A DNA stretch of 64,000 bases, taken from Xaviernesmea oryzae. Lineage in GTDB: Bacteria; Pseudomonadota; Alphaproteobacteria; Rhizobiales; Rhizobiaceae. The stretch is taken from positions 19,508 to 83,507 of the forward strand of contig NZ_FOAM01000022.1 in assembly GCF_900109605.1 (NCBI RefSeq), read 5' to 3'. The notes under the pieces are model-generated. The model did no database searches, was not told the DNA's origin, and saw only the letters and a program-made list of their open reading frames with translations. How positions within the stretch are numbered: the first letter of the stretch is position 1; the number at the start of each line of letters is the position of its first letter. The translations under genes were made by a program, and so were the position numbers. Of the stretch, positions 53,510 to 61,837 are shown one piece after another.

Positions 53510-54969
53510 TGAACGCCATCGACCCCACCCTCTCGCGCGCCTCTCTCCGTGGCGAGCGCGCGCCAAAGCCCCGGCCAGAGGACCGGGAATTCCTGCCGGC
53601 GGACCTGGAGATCCTGGAGACGCCTCCCTCCCCGATCCGTTTGGCGCTGATCCTGTCGATTGCCGCTTTTGCCCTGGCGGCAATCGGCTGGAGCTGGTTC
53701 GGCCATATCGAGATCATTGCTGTGGCGCAGGGCAAGATCCAGCCGACCGGCCGCGTCAAGGTGATCCAGCCTCTGGAAACGGGCAGGGTCGTGACCCTGA
53801 ACGCGCAGAACGGCCGTCTCGTGAAATCCGGCGACGTTTTGGTCGAGATGGAAGCCGACGACGCCCAGGCCGAACTGCGCGCCACGCAAGCCGAACTCCT
53901 TGCCACCCGCGCCGAGGCGCTGCGCCGCCGCGCCGCGCTCATCGCAGGCCGCAGCAAGCCAATCGCGCTGGACACCGCGATCGACTGGCCGCAGGACATG
54001 CCCGAGGCGATCCGCCTGCGCGAAATGCAGGTTCTGTCAGGCGATCTCACCCAGCTTGCCGCCGACATTGCCAGCCTGGATGCGCAGCTTGCGCAAAAGT
54101 CCGTCGAGCGCGACCGGTTGGGCGAAACGGTTTCCGCGCAGGAGGCCCTCTTGAAGACGCTGGGCGAGCGTGTCGACATGCGACAGTCGCTGAGCATGGC
54201 GGCAGGCGCCAGCCGTGCGACGGTCATCGACGCCGTCGAGGCTTTGCAGGTGCAGCAGACAGCGCTGACCACGCAACGAAACCAACTTGCCTCGACCAGC
54301 GCCGCCATCACCGTGCTCGAGCGCGAGCGTGATCGGCAGCTCTCGACCTTTGTCGCTGACAACGAACAGAAGCTGGCCGATCTTCAGCGACGCGCGGATG
54401 GCCTGGAGCAGACGCTTGCCCGGGACAGGCTGCGGCTGAACCATCTCGTTCTCAAAAGCCCGATCGCCGGGACCATCAGCGGACTGACGGTGACCACGCT
54501 CGGCCAGGTCGTCTCCACGGGCCAGGAAATCATGCGCATCGTGCCGGAAGGCGCCGATCTCGAGATCGAGGCCTATCTCGCCAATCGCGATGTCGGCTTC
54601 GTTCATCCGGGACAGGCTGTCATGGTCAAGGTCGAATCCTTTCCCTTCACCCGTTACGGCACATTGCGCGGCGAGGTCACGCGCGTCGGCCGGGACGCCC
54701 TGCCCGAAACCGAGGCCCGCAACCTCGAATCCCTCGGCACCCAGGCCAGCGCCCCGGCGATGTTCGCCTCGGCCGATCGGCTGCAAAATCTCGTATATCC
54801 CGTCACGATCAAGCTGAAACAGACAAGCCTGAGCATCGACGGCAGCATGATCGCCATGACGCCCGGCATGGCCGTCACCGCCGAGATCGCGACAGGACAG
54901 CGCCGGATTGTCGATTACTTCCTCGACCCGATCGCGGAGACGCGCTCGCAAGCCATGCGGGAACGATGA
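53509..54969 (+). CDS. Type I secretion membrane fusion protein (HlyD-like)
   Basis: 486 residues. One N-terminal helix (residues 42-64, LALILSIAAFALAAIGWSWF) anchors it in the inner membrane; a lipoyl/biotinyl-type half follows (PTGRVKVIQPLETGRV) and long coiled-coils occupy about residues 110-325 (LAADIASLDAQLAQKSVERD). The second lipoyl half LKSPIAGTISGLTV and the HlyD C-terminal region to TPGMAVTAEI end it. Start ATG overlaps the stop of the ABC transporter gene. Together with that protein it makes the channel for the divergent protease; it also reaches the TolC partner. Confidence 0.92.
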   Translation: MNAIDPTLSRASLRGERAPKPRPEDREFLPADLEILETPPSPIRLALILSIAAFALAAIGWSWFGHIEIIAVAQGKIQPTGRVKVIQPLETGRVVTLNAQNGRLVKSGDVLVEMEADDAQAELRATQAELLATRAEALRRRAALIAGRSKPIALDTAIDWPQDMPEAIRLREMQVLSGDLTQLAADIASLDAQLAQKSVERDRLGETVSAQEALLKTLGERVDMRQSLSMAAGASRATVIDAVEALQVQQTALTTQRNQLASTSAAITVLERERDRQLSTFVADNEQKLADLQRRADGLEQTLARDRLRLNHLVLKSPIAGTISGLTVTTLGQVVSTGQEIMRIVPEGADLEIEAYLANRDVGFVHPGQAVMVKVESFPFTRYGTLRGEVTRVGRDALPETEARNLESLGTQASAPAMFASADRLQNLVYPVTIKLKQTSLSIDGSMIAMTPGMAVTAEIATGQRRIVDYFLDPIAETRSQAMRER

Positions 54970-55289
54970 TGGTGGCGACTGCCCGGGCCCAATGGTCAGT
55001 GACACCGGCCAAAACCTGATGACTTTGCGGCTTGGTTCCGTTTGGACTTGAACCAAGCTCACGCCGACTTGGCGCCAGCACGTGAGATATTCCTTCGGCG
55101 TCTCGCGTCTCGCCTTTCACCTGTTCGACATGCGCCACGAAACTCAATCGCGATATACCGACTGACAGAGCAAGATCGCACAGCGACCAGCGGCGCGCGG
55201 CGCCCTAACCGCTGGAGCGGCTTTCACATCCTTTCGCTCCTGACATCTGACAGACAGCACCTCTGGCGGCATGGCTATAAGGACACCGC
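54970..55289. other. Intergenic region after the secretion genes
   Basis: 320 bases between the HlyD stop and the LysR stop (convergent). No terminator hairpin with a T-run or gene was recognised. Confidence 0.5.
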
Positions 55290-56203
55290 TCAAGGTGTGG
55301 CATCGCGCTTGACGAAGTCAACGAATGCCCTCAGGGGCGCGGACATGAACCGGCTGGAAAAATAGAGGCTTGGACCTTCGAAGCGCGTCCACCAGTCCGC
55401 GAGCACGGGCGTGAGCGCACCGGTCGCGAAATGCGGCTCCAGCCAGTTCTCAAATGTATAGATGAGGCCATGGCCGGCGCAGGCAAAATCGATTGCGGCC
55501 GGGGCCGCGTCGACACCGACGATCAGCCGGCCCAGAGGATCGACGGTAAACGCCGCGCCCTCTTGCTCAAGTTCCCAAGGCACGAAGGCGCCGCTCGAGA
55601 ACCTGAGGCGGATGCAATCGTGATGGCGGAGATCGTCGGGATGCGCCGGATGTCCACACCGCGCGAGATAGGACGGTGCCGCAGCGAGCGCGGTCCGCTG
55701 CATCTTCGGTCCAATCGGAATTGCGATCATGTCTTGAGCGAGATGCTCGCCATAGCGAATGCCCGCATCGCAACCGGCAGCCACGGCGTCCACCAGCCTG
55801 TCCTCGACCACGAACTCCATCCGCACGCGGGGATGCACGGCGAGAAAACGGTCCACGAGCGGGGGAAGGATGTCGACCATCACGGCGCCCGTCACGTTTA
55901 GCCTCAGCAGGCCGCGAACGTCCAGATGAGAGCTGGCAGCATCGTTCAAAGCGGCGCGCGCTTCCCTGTAGAAAGGCAGGAGCCGATCTGCGAGAGCCCG
56001 TCCCGCATCGGTCGGTGAGACGCTTCGTGTGGTGCGCCTCAGCAGGGGAACGCCGAGGCTCTGCTCCAGGCGCTTGACCCTTTCGCTGACCGACGAGGGC
56101 GACAGCCCGATCTTCCGGGCAGTGTTACGAAAACCGCCGCTATCGCAGATATCGAGAATACCGACAGGTCGTCAAAGCTTAGGGGATCGTCATTGTTCGC
56201 CAT
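55290..56203 (-). pseudogene. LysR family regulator broken by a one-base frameshift
   Basis: The start is ATG 56203 (MANNDDPLSFDDLSVF). The frame then breaks: one C appears to be missing around 56156-56162, where the sequence reads GTATTCTCGATATC although GTATTCCTCGATATC would continue. Reading on in the other frame gives the expected HTH (LDICDSGGFRNTARKIGLSPSSVSERVKRLEQ, from L to Q), then ALNDAASSHL and a full effector domain to residue R of KRDATP. In the frame as it stands, the upstream part ends early, and the open part of 219 residues starts after the HTH, so the gene should give no DNA-binding regulator unless the base is a sequencing error or is bypassed. Confidence 0.75.
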
Positions 56204-56251
56204 GGCGATCAGACCATGCGGGTTTCGGGTGGTTATCGAGACCCATCATCA

Positions 56252-56275
56252 CCGATATCTTTGTCGAGATATCGG
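56252..56275. promoter_or_regulatory. Perfect palindrome between the LysR remnant and the SDR gene
   Basis: CCGATATCT (56252-56260), six-base centre TTGTCG, AGATATCGG (56267-56275). It lies 25 bases before the SDR start codon, where a LysR or other dimeric regulator would bind. It keeps full symmetry even though the adjacent LysR gene is broken. Confidence 0.6.
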
Positions 56276-56300
56276 CGGACTGCGCCGAAGGGAGGACTTC

Positions 56301-57023
56301 ATGCAAGAGAAAACGGTATTGATCACGGGTGCGAACAAGAGCATCGGCTTCGAGACGGCGCGCCAACTGGGCAAGCTGGGATATGGCATATGGCTTGGGG
56401 CCCGTGACGACGCACGTGGGGCGGATGCTGCCCGGTTGCTTGCCGCCGAAGGCGTCATCGTCAGGCCGATCTCCATCGATGTGACCGAGGAGGCGTCCGT
56501 CACGCAAGCCGCAGCGCGGGTTGCGGCTGAAGATGGCAAGCTCGACGTTCTGATCAACAATGCTGGCATTGCGGGCCAGATGGTGCCGCCGACCCAGCAG
56601 TCGGTCGATGACATCAGCGCGATCTATGAGACCAACGTCTTCGGACCGATCAGAGTGACACAGGCTTTTCTGCCGCTCCTGAGAAAGGCGGACAGTGCCA
56701 ATATCGTCATGGTCAGCAGTGGTCTTGGCTCGCTCGGCTGGCTGTCCGATCCCGAAAACCAGTTCTACGGCGTCAACTTCCTCGGGTACAACAGCTCGAA
56801 GTCGGCGCTGAACGCCGTAACCGTGGCCTTCGCGAAGGAGCTTTCGGGCTCCGGCGTTCGGGTCAACGCAGCCGATCCCGGCTACACGGCCACGGACTTC
56901 AACGGGCATTCCGGCTATCGAACGGTTGAACAGGCGGCAAGCGGAATCGTCTGGCTGGCGACCCTGGACGAGAACGGTCCAACGGGCGGCTTCTACTTCG
57001 ATGGCGCAGTCGTGCCCTGGTAG
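56301..57023 (+). CDS. Short-chain dehydrogenase/reductase
   Basis: 240 residues from ATG 56301, with GGGAGGACTTC before it. Classical SDR: NADP-binding TGANKSIG at residues 9-16, NNAG, catalytic Ser in VMVSSGLGS, and YNSSK with Tyr and Lys. VRVNAADPGYTATDFNGHSG is the substrate-loop region common in carbonyl-reductase-like SDRs. It probably reduces a carbonyl with NADPH; the substrate is unknown. Divergent from the frameshifted LysR gene. In the 236 bases after its stop no gene is seen. Confidence 0.88.
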   Translation: MQEKTVLITGANKSIGFETARQLGKLGYGIWLGARDDARGADAARLLAAEGVIVRPISIDVTEEASVTQAAARVAAEDGKLDVLINNAGIAGQMVPPTQQSVDDISAIYETNVFGPIRVTQAFLPLLRKADSANIVMVSSGLGSLGWLSDPENQFYGVNFLGYNSSKSALNAVTVAFAKELSGSGVRVNAADPGYTATDFNGHSGYRTVEQAASGIVWLATLDENGPTGGFYFDGAVVPW

Positions 57024-57259
57024 GGTTTCAAGAGGGAACTGTTTCTCCTGGCCGCAACCGCCAAGCGTGCCGGTCTTGAGCCGATCGGCGCTGATGCCCG
57101 GCGTTTACTGGAACTATCCATTCGATGCCATTTATCGTCGCGCTTCCGAAAGGTCCGCCTGACAATGGCCCGTGCAGACCCGTAAGCGGATTGTGTGCTT
57201 CGACGCAGGCCAAGCCTCGACCGTTCGACGGACCTGAGGCAGACCTGCCATGGCCGCGT

Positions 57260-58444
57260 CTAGGCCGTGATGGGTTTCGAACCCTTTGCCGCTGAGAGAA
57301 GCGGCAAGGCCAGAATATAAAGCGCCGCCCCGGCCAGCCAGACGGTGCCGATCCAGATGTCTTTTGTCGAGAAGAAAACGGCGGTGGTCAACACCGGTCC
57401 GACGATGCCTGCAAGGCTTGTCAGGCTCGCCAGCACGCCCTGCAACTGTCCCTGCTGATCATCGTTCACGCGGCCGGTCACCAGCGACTGCAGCGCCGGC
57501 ATGGCAACGCCTCCGAGAGCAAACAGGGGCGCGACCGCATAACCCATCCAACCCACTGTGGCGAAGGCCATCAGCACATAGGCCAGCATGTCGAAGGCGA
57601 TCCCGAGGATCAACGTGCCAAGATCGCCGAAGCGGCGCGACAAGGGACCGACGAGAAGGGCCTGCACCAGAGCGCCGCTCACGCCGAAAACCGACAGAGA
57701 CAGGCCCATATCGACGGAACCCCAGTGGAACCGTTCGGCGCCATAGAGCACCCAGACTGTTCCCGGTATGGCAGCCACCAGCCCGAACGCGACGAAGATG
57801 ACGACGAGCGGCAGAAGCGGCTTGAAGTTCCAGAGCCAGACCAAAGGTGCCAGCGGATTAAGCTCGCGAAAACGGAACGCATTGAGGCTGGCCTTGCGGC
57901 TTTCCGGCAGAACGAACAGCGCCAGAAGCAGATTGAGGCCATTAAAGAGGGCAGCCGCCAGAAATGGCGCCCGGACCCACGATGCGCCCAGAGCGCCGCC
58001 GATGACAGGGCCGATGATGAAGCCCAGGCTCATCACCGCGCCGACCGTGCCAAATCGCTGCGCACGCTGCTCGGCGGGGGTAATATCGGTGATATAGGCA
58101 CTTGCGACCGCCATATTCGCGCTGGTTATTCCCGCCACGGCCCGGCCTACCACGAGCACCCAGCCGTGAGGCGAAAAGGCCATCACGAGATAATCAAGCA
58201 GGGCTCCCGCCAGCGATAACAGCAAGACCGGACGCCGACCGAAGCGATCGCTGAGCGCGCCGAGGATCGGCGAGAACACAAATTGCATGACGGCATAAAC
58301 CGCGAGCATGGCCCCATAAAGGAGACCGATGTCGCTGCCGCCCGTCACCTCCTCCAGCAGGTCCGGAAGAATGGGAAAGATGATGCCCGAACCAATGGCA
58401 TCCAGGGCAACGGTGGAAAGAATCACGATCAGGGACTTGTTCAT
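57260..58444 (-). CDS. tetA: Tetracycline efflux MFS transporter, Tet(A)-like (class 30 type)
   Basis: 394 residues with twelve helices. The MFS motif A after helix 2 is GALSDRFGRRPVLL; the start VALDAIGSGIIFPILPDLL has the Asp of tetracycline/H+ exchangers, and helix 5 contains GFIIGPVIGGALG. Together with a divergent TetR gene this is the classical tetA-tetR arrangement; Agrobacterium carries such a chromosomal pair known as tet(30). Substrate specificity (tetracycline or another drug) is an inference. Confidence 0.85.
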   Translation of the reverse strand: MNKSLIVILSTVALDAIGSGIIFPILPDLLEEVTGGSDIGLLYGAMLAVYAVMQFVFSPILGALSDRFGRRPVLLLSLAGALLDYLVMAFSPHGWVLVVGRAVAGITSANMAVASAYITDITPAEQRAQRFGTVGAVMSLGFIIGPVIGGALGASWVRAPFLAAALFNGLNLLLALFVLPESRKASLNAFRFRELNPLAPLVWLWNFKPLLPLVVIFVAFGLVAAIPGTVWVLYGAERFHWGSVDMGLSLSVFGVSGALVQALLVGPLSRRFGDLGTLILGIAFDMLAYVLMAFATVGWMGYAVAPLFALGGVAMPALQSLVTGRVNDDQQGQLQGVLASLTSLAGIVGPVLTTAVFFSTKDIWIGTVWLAGAALYILALPLLSAAKGSKPITA

Positions 58445-58465
58445 GATCAGGTGCCTCAGTAGACT

Positions 58466-58513
58466 TTATCGGTGATAAATTTATCACCGATAAGCTACCT
58501 TATCGCTGATAAG
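58466..58513. promoter_or_regulatory. Three tet-operator-like sites between tetA and tetR
   Basis: Sites with the half-site TATC...GATA: TTATCGGTGATAA (58466-58478), TTATCACCGATAA (58481-58493) and TTATCGCTGATAA (58500-58512). The first two together form a perfect 28-base palindrome centred at 58479/58480. Spacing between starts is 15 and 19 bases. They fill the gap between the tetA and tetR starts. Classical tetA-tetR pairs have two operators. Confidence 0.8.
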
Positions 58514-58526
58514 TCAAGAGGTGTTT

Positions 58527-59174
58527 ATGGCTATCGGACGTGATCGTATTGTCGATGAGGCGCTGAAGGTGCTGAATGAGGTGGGCATCGACAAGCTGTC
58601 GACCCGCAAACTTGCCGAAAGGCTGGGCGTTCAGCAGCCGGCGCTCTACTGGCATTTCCGCAACAAGTCGGAATTGCTCGACGCGATTAATTCCGAGATG
58701 ATGCTGCGCTATCACAGCGAACGCCTGCCAAAACCCGGCCAGGACTGGGTGACCTTCACGCTGGCCAATGCCCGCAGCATTCGCAAAGCGCTGCTCAGCG
58801 TACGGGACGGCGCACGCCTGACGGCGGGCACGCGGCCCTCCGCCGCCGAATTCGCCGACGTGGAAAAGGTGTTGCAGCTCTATATTGCCGCCGGGTTCTC
58901 CGCCGAAGAAGCGTTTGAGATTGCCATTTGCGTCACGCGTTATGTGGTCGGCTATGTTCTGGAAGAACAGGGAGAGCGCGAGCGGCAACGGATTGACCAA
59001 GATGCACCCGAGACCGACTTCGTGAAGGAGGTGACGCCGTTCCCCCTGCTTGCTGAAGCCCTCGCGGCCTTCCATGAGGTCGGAACGGTCAATACGGAGG
59101 CTGTCTTCGAAAGCGGGCTCGGTTACCTGATCGCCGGCATGGCGCAGAGATTGCGGGCAAAAACGTCAGGATGA
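58527..59174 (+). CDS. tetR: TetR repressor of the divergent efflux gene
   Basis: 215 residues from ATG 58527 (the GTG at 58521 is also in frame; AAGAGG precedes). N-terminal HTH: DRIVDEALKVLNEVGIDKL, then STRKLAERLGVQQPALYWHFRNKSELLD, S28 to D56, very close to the classical TetR. The C-terminal domain follows with VTRYVVGYVLEEQ in the drug-binding part. It should release the three operator-like sites when it binds a tetracycline-magnesium complex. Confidence 0.9.
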   Translation: MAIGRDRIVDEALKVLNEVGIDKLSTRKLAERLGVQQPALYWHFRNKSELLDAINSEMMLRYHSERLPKPGQDWVTFTLANARSIRKALLSVRDGARLTAGTRPSAAEFADVEKVLQLYIAAGFSAEEAFEIAICVTRYVVGYVLEEQGERERQRIDQDAPETDFVKEVTPFPLLAEALAAFHEVGTVNTEAVFESGLGYLIAGMAQRLRAKTSG

Positions 59175-59542
59175 CCCGGCGGGAGGCAAGGCCCTTTCGA
59201 CGTTCAGCGAAGGGTGAAAGCGCGGCTCTGTCGTTGGTGATGTCTTCGTCTCAGCCTCGGCCACTCCGGTCGCAGCCTTAGCGTGACGAGATCTTCACGG
59301 CCGTACAACAATCCTTCGCCGGACTCGAACGACGATCCACTCAATCGCGAAAATCAAGGAAGAGCTAACCGGTTCTAGATTTCGGTCATCAGGATTTCTG
59401 CATAACTTTAAGTAAAACTTAAGTGCTGTCATAAATATTTCACAATCACCACGCGTGCCGAGCGCGCATGCGCGCAGCGTTCCACTCCTGGCGCCTTTCC
59501 GCGAGACAGGCTTGCTCCGTTGTTGACGAGGATATCCACCGC
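59175..59542. other. Intergenic region upstream of the chemotaxis receptor
   Basis: 368 bases with no gene. The stretch 59390-59450 is A/T-rich and has ACTTTAAGT-AAA-ACTTAAGT-like symmetry near 59405-59424; it is the likely promoter area of the receptor gene. Confidence 0.5.
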
Positions 59543-61465
59543 ATGTCTTCCCGCACGTTTTCAATCAGCACCAAGCTTTCATTGATGTCGGCCGCCGGCA
59601 TCCTCGTGATGTTTCTCGTGTCTGTTTCGGCCTGGATGCTGAACGACGGTGTCAGTCAGGCCGTGACGCGCTCGCGCATGCAGGCGGAGATCACGCGCAA
59701 TCTGATCGATATGAAGGCGTCCGTGCGCGGCCTTGAAACAGGGGTTGCAGCGATACAGCTCGCGCGCTCGCCGGAGGAGGTCAACAACGCCATCGACTAC
59801 ACCGACAAACGCCACCAATCCGCGCTGAAATATCTCGGACTCGCTGAAGCGGCGATGATGATCCCGGAAAACAAACAGCGGGCCGAAGCGATCAAGACCA
59901 CTCTCGCCGCCGAAGAGACTTTGGTGAAGGCGCTGATCGACGGGGTGCGCGTCAAGGCCGACGTCTCGCCGATCGCGACCAAACTTGCCGCGAACTTTGC
60001 CCAAATCGGCCAGACCGTCGATGATGCGGTCAATGCGGCAAAGGCCGGGAGTGAGGCCGCGGATCAACGCCGGCGCGATCTTCAGTCCATGTCCTCTGCC
60101 ATCAGCCTTGGCATGTCGGCACTGATGATCAGTCTTCTGGTCGGTTCTGCCGTCTTCGGCCGCAAGGTCATCGCCGCCCCCCTTCGCCGCATCACGCGCA
60201 GCATGAACGGTCTTGCCGACGGCGATCTTGAAACGCCTATCCCCTTTGCCGGGCGGACCGACGAGGTAGGCGAAATGGCCAAGGCCGTTCAGGTCTTCCG
60301 GGAGAATGCGCTGAAGGTGCGCGAGATGAACGCGCAGGATGCCGCTCTGCAGACGCAGAATGCGGACCTCCAGAGCAGCATCGCCGCCGTGGTCGCCTCC
60401 GCGGTCGACGGCAACTTCAAGGCGCGCATTCAAAAGCGCTATGAAAGCCCGCATCTCAATATCTTCGCGGCGAGCGTCAACGAACTGCTGAGCTCCGTCG
60501 ACGGTGGCATCAGCGAGACGCAGCGCGTCGTGGCTGCCTTGGCCGATGGCGACCTCACGGAGACCATGAAAGGCCAGTTTCGCGGCTCCTTCGAAGAGCT
60601 GCAGTCCAACGTCGATGCGGCGATGACGAGCCTGCGCTCCGTCATGGGCGAGGTGCTTTCCACTATCGACCTGATCAATGGCGGCACAGGCGAGCTGCGT
60701 GCCGCCGCCAACGACCTGTCACGACGAACGGAGCAGCAGGCGGCATCGCTGGAAGAAACGGCTGCCGCACTGGAAGAGATCACCTCGGCCGTCGGCAATT
60801 CGACGAGCCGCTCGCTGCAGGCCGCCACGATGGTGACCGAAGCGCGCCGCAACACCGAGCAGTCGAGCACCGTGGTGCGCGAGGCCGTGCAGGCGATGGA
60901 GCGCATTGAGCAGGCCTCTAGCGGCATTAGCCAAATCATCAATGTCATTGACGAGATCGCGTTCCAGACCAATCTGCTGGCGCTCAATGCCGGTGTCGAG
61001 GCAGCGCGCGCCGGAGAAGCCGGCAAGGGTTTTGCTGTCGTCGCGCAGGAGGTGCGTGAGCTTGCCCAGCGCTCTGCCACCGCTGCCAAGGACATCAAGG
61101 CGCTCATCCACCGCTCGCGCGAGGAAGTCACCGCGGGTGTGACGCTCGTCACCCAGACAGGCTCGGCGCTCGAGACGATCCATGACAACGTCGCCGCCAT
61201 CGACGAGCAGGTCCGCTCCATCGCCAGCACATCGCGCGAACAGTCGACAGGCCTCGCGGAGGTCAATACTGCAGTCAACCATATGGATCAGGCAACACAG
61301 CAGAACGCTGCCATGGTCGAGGAACAGACCGCCGCAACAGCGCGCCTTGCCGAAGAAACGACCCGGCTGCGGAGTCTCGTCGGTCGCTTCCGCATCAAAG
61401 GGGCTGAAGCGGAACGGCGTTCAGAAGCAGCCTATTCCGCCGCGCCCCGGCGGCTGGCAAGCTAA
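59543..61465 (+). CDS. Methyl-accepting chemotaxis protein
   Basis: 640 residues from ATG 59543 (GAGGAT upstream); the frame to 59468 adds a leader without similarity. Helix TM1 at about residues 14-32, periplasmic helical sensor to about 190, TM2 near SSAISLGMSALMISLLVGSAVFG, then HAMP with RRITRSMNGLADGDLETPIPFAGRTDEVGEM (R to M) and a second HAMP-like segment, and the signalling domain with the highly conserved tip EIAFQTNLLALNAGVEAARAGEAGKGFAVVAQEVRELAQRS (E to S). GRFRIKG near the end. No cognate che genes here; the ligand is unknown. Confidence 0.93.
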   Translation: MSSRTFSISTKLSLMSAAGILVMFLVSVSAWMLNDGVSQAVTRSRMQAEITRNLIDMKASVRGLETGVAAIQLARSPEEVNNAIDYTDKRHQSALKYLGLAEAAMMIPENKQRAEAIKTTLAAEETLVKALIDGVRVKADVSPIATKLAANFAQIGQTVDDAVNAAKAGSEAADQRRRDLQSMSSAISLGMSALMISLLVGSAVFGRKVIAAPLRRITRSMNGLADGDLETPIPFAGRTDEVGEMAKAVQVFRENALKVREMNAQDAALQTQNADLQSSIAAVVASAVDGNFKARIQKRYESPHLNIFAASVNELLSSVDGGISETQRVVAALADGDLTETMKGQFRGSFEELQSNVDAAMTSLRSVMGEVLSTIDLINGGTGELRAAANDLSRRTEQQAASLEETAAALEEITSAVGNSTSRSLQAATMVTEARRNTEQSSTVVREAVQAMERIEQASSGISQIINVIDEIAFQTNLLALNAGVEAARAGEAGKGFAVVAQEVRELAQRSATAAKDIKALIHRSREEVTAGVTLVTQTGSALETIHDNVAAIDEQVRSIASTSREQSTGLAEVNTAVNHMDQATQQNAAMVEEQTAATARLAEETTRLRSLVGRFRIKGAEAERRSEAAYSAAPRRLAS

Positions 61466-61837
61466 AAGGCGTCCATGTTCCGCGGGACCGCAGCGGCGAG
61501 CTATCATGTCGTTGGCGTATGCCTACGGGTCGAACATGGTCGCGCGGCTGAGCGTATTTCACGCTGGCTTAGCGGCGCGCCCAGCCTTTGCGCGCAAGGG
61601 GGGAGGCGAACATCTGTTCGACAGAATTGACGCCTTGGCTTTAGGGAAAGCGAGAGATCGGCATTCCCATCACTTTGATTGCAGGATGCACACATGCGGC
61701 GTGACTCTGATCGCTGAAGAGCGAAAAGAGCTTGGCGCTCTCTTGCCGATGTCAGGTTGCTCCAGACAATAAGGCCTGGCATCAGGTCGCATCAGGATCT
61801 GCCTGATGCGCAATGCCATCAGCGACAAGTAACACCA
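61466..61837. other. Intergenic region, convergent genes
   Basis: 372 bases between the receptor and the glycoside hydrolase stop. Nothing recognisable: no T-run hairpin, no repeat, no frame with bias. Confidence 0.5.

Noticed and set aside
51167..53683. 838-codon antisense frame over the HlyB gene
   Set aside because: Shadow of an unmistakable ABC transporter; composition of a mirror frame.
57024..57259. Possible gene fragment after the SDR gene (frame reading ELFLLAATAKRAGLEPIG)
   Set aside because: Only about 45 codons without recognised similarity and no start signal.
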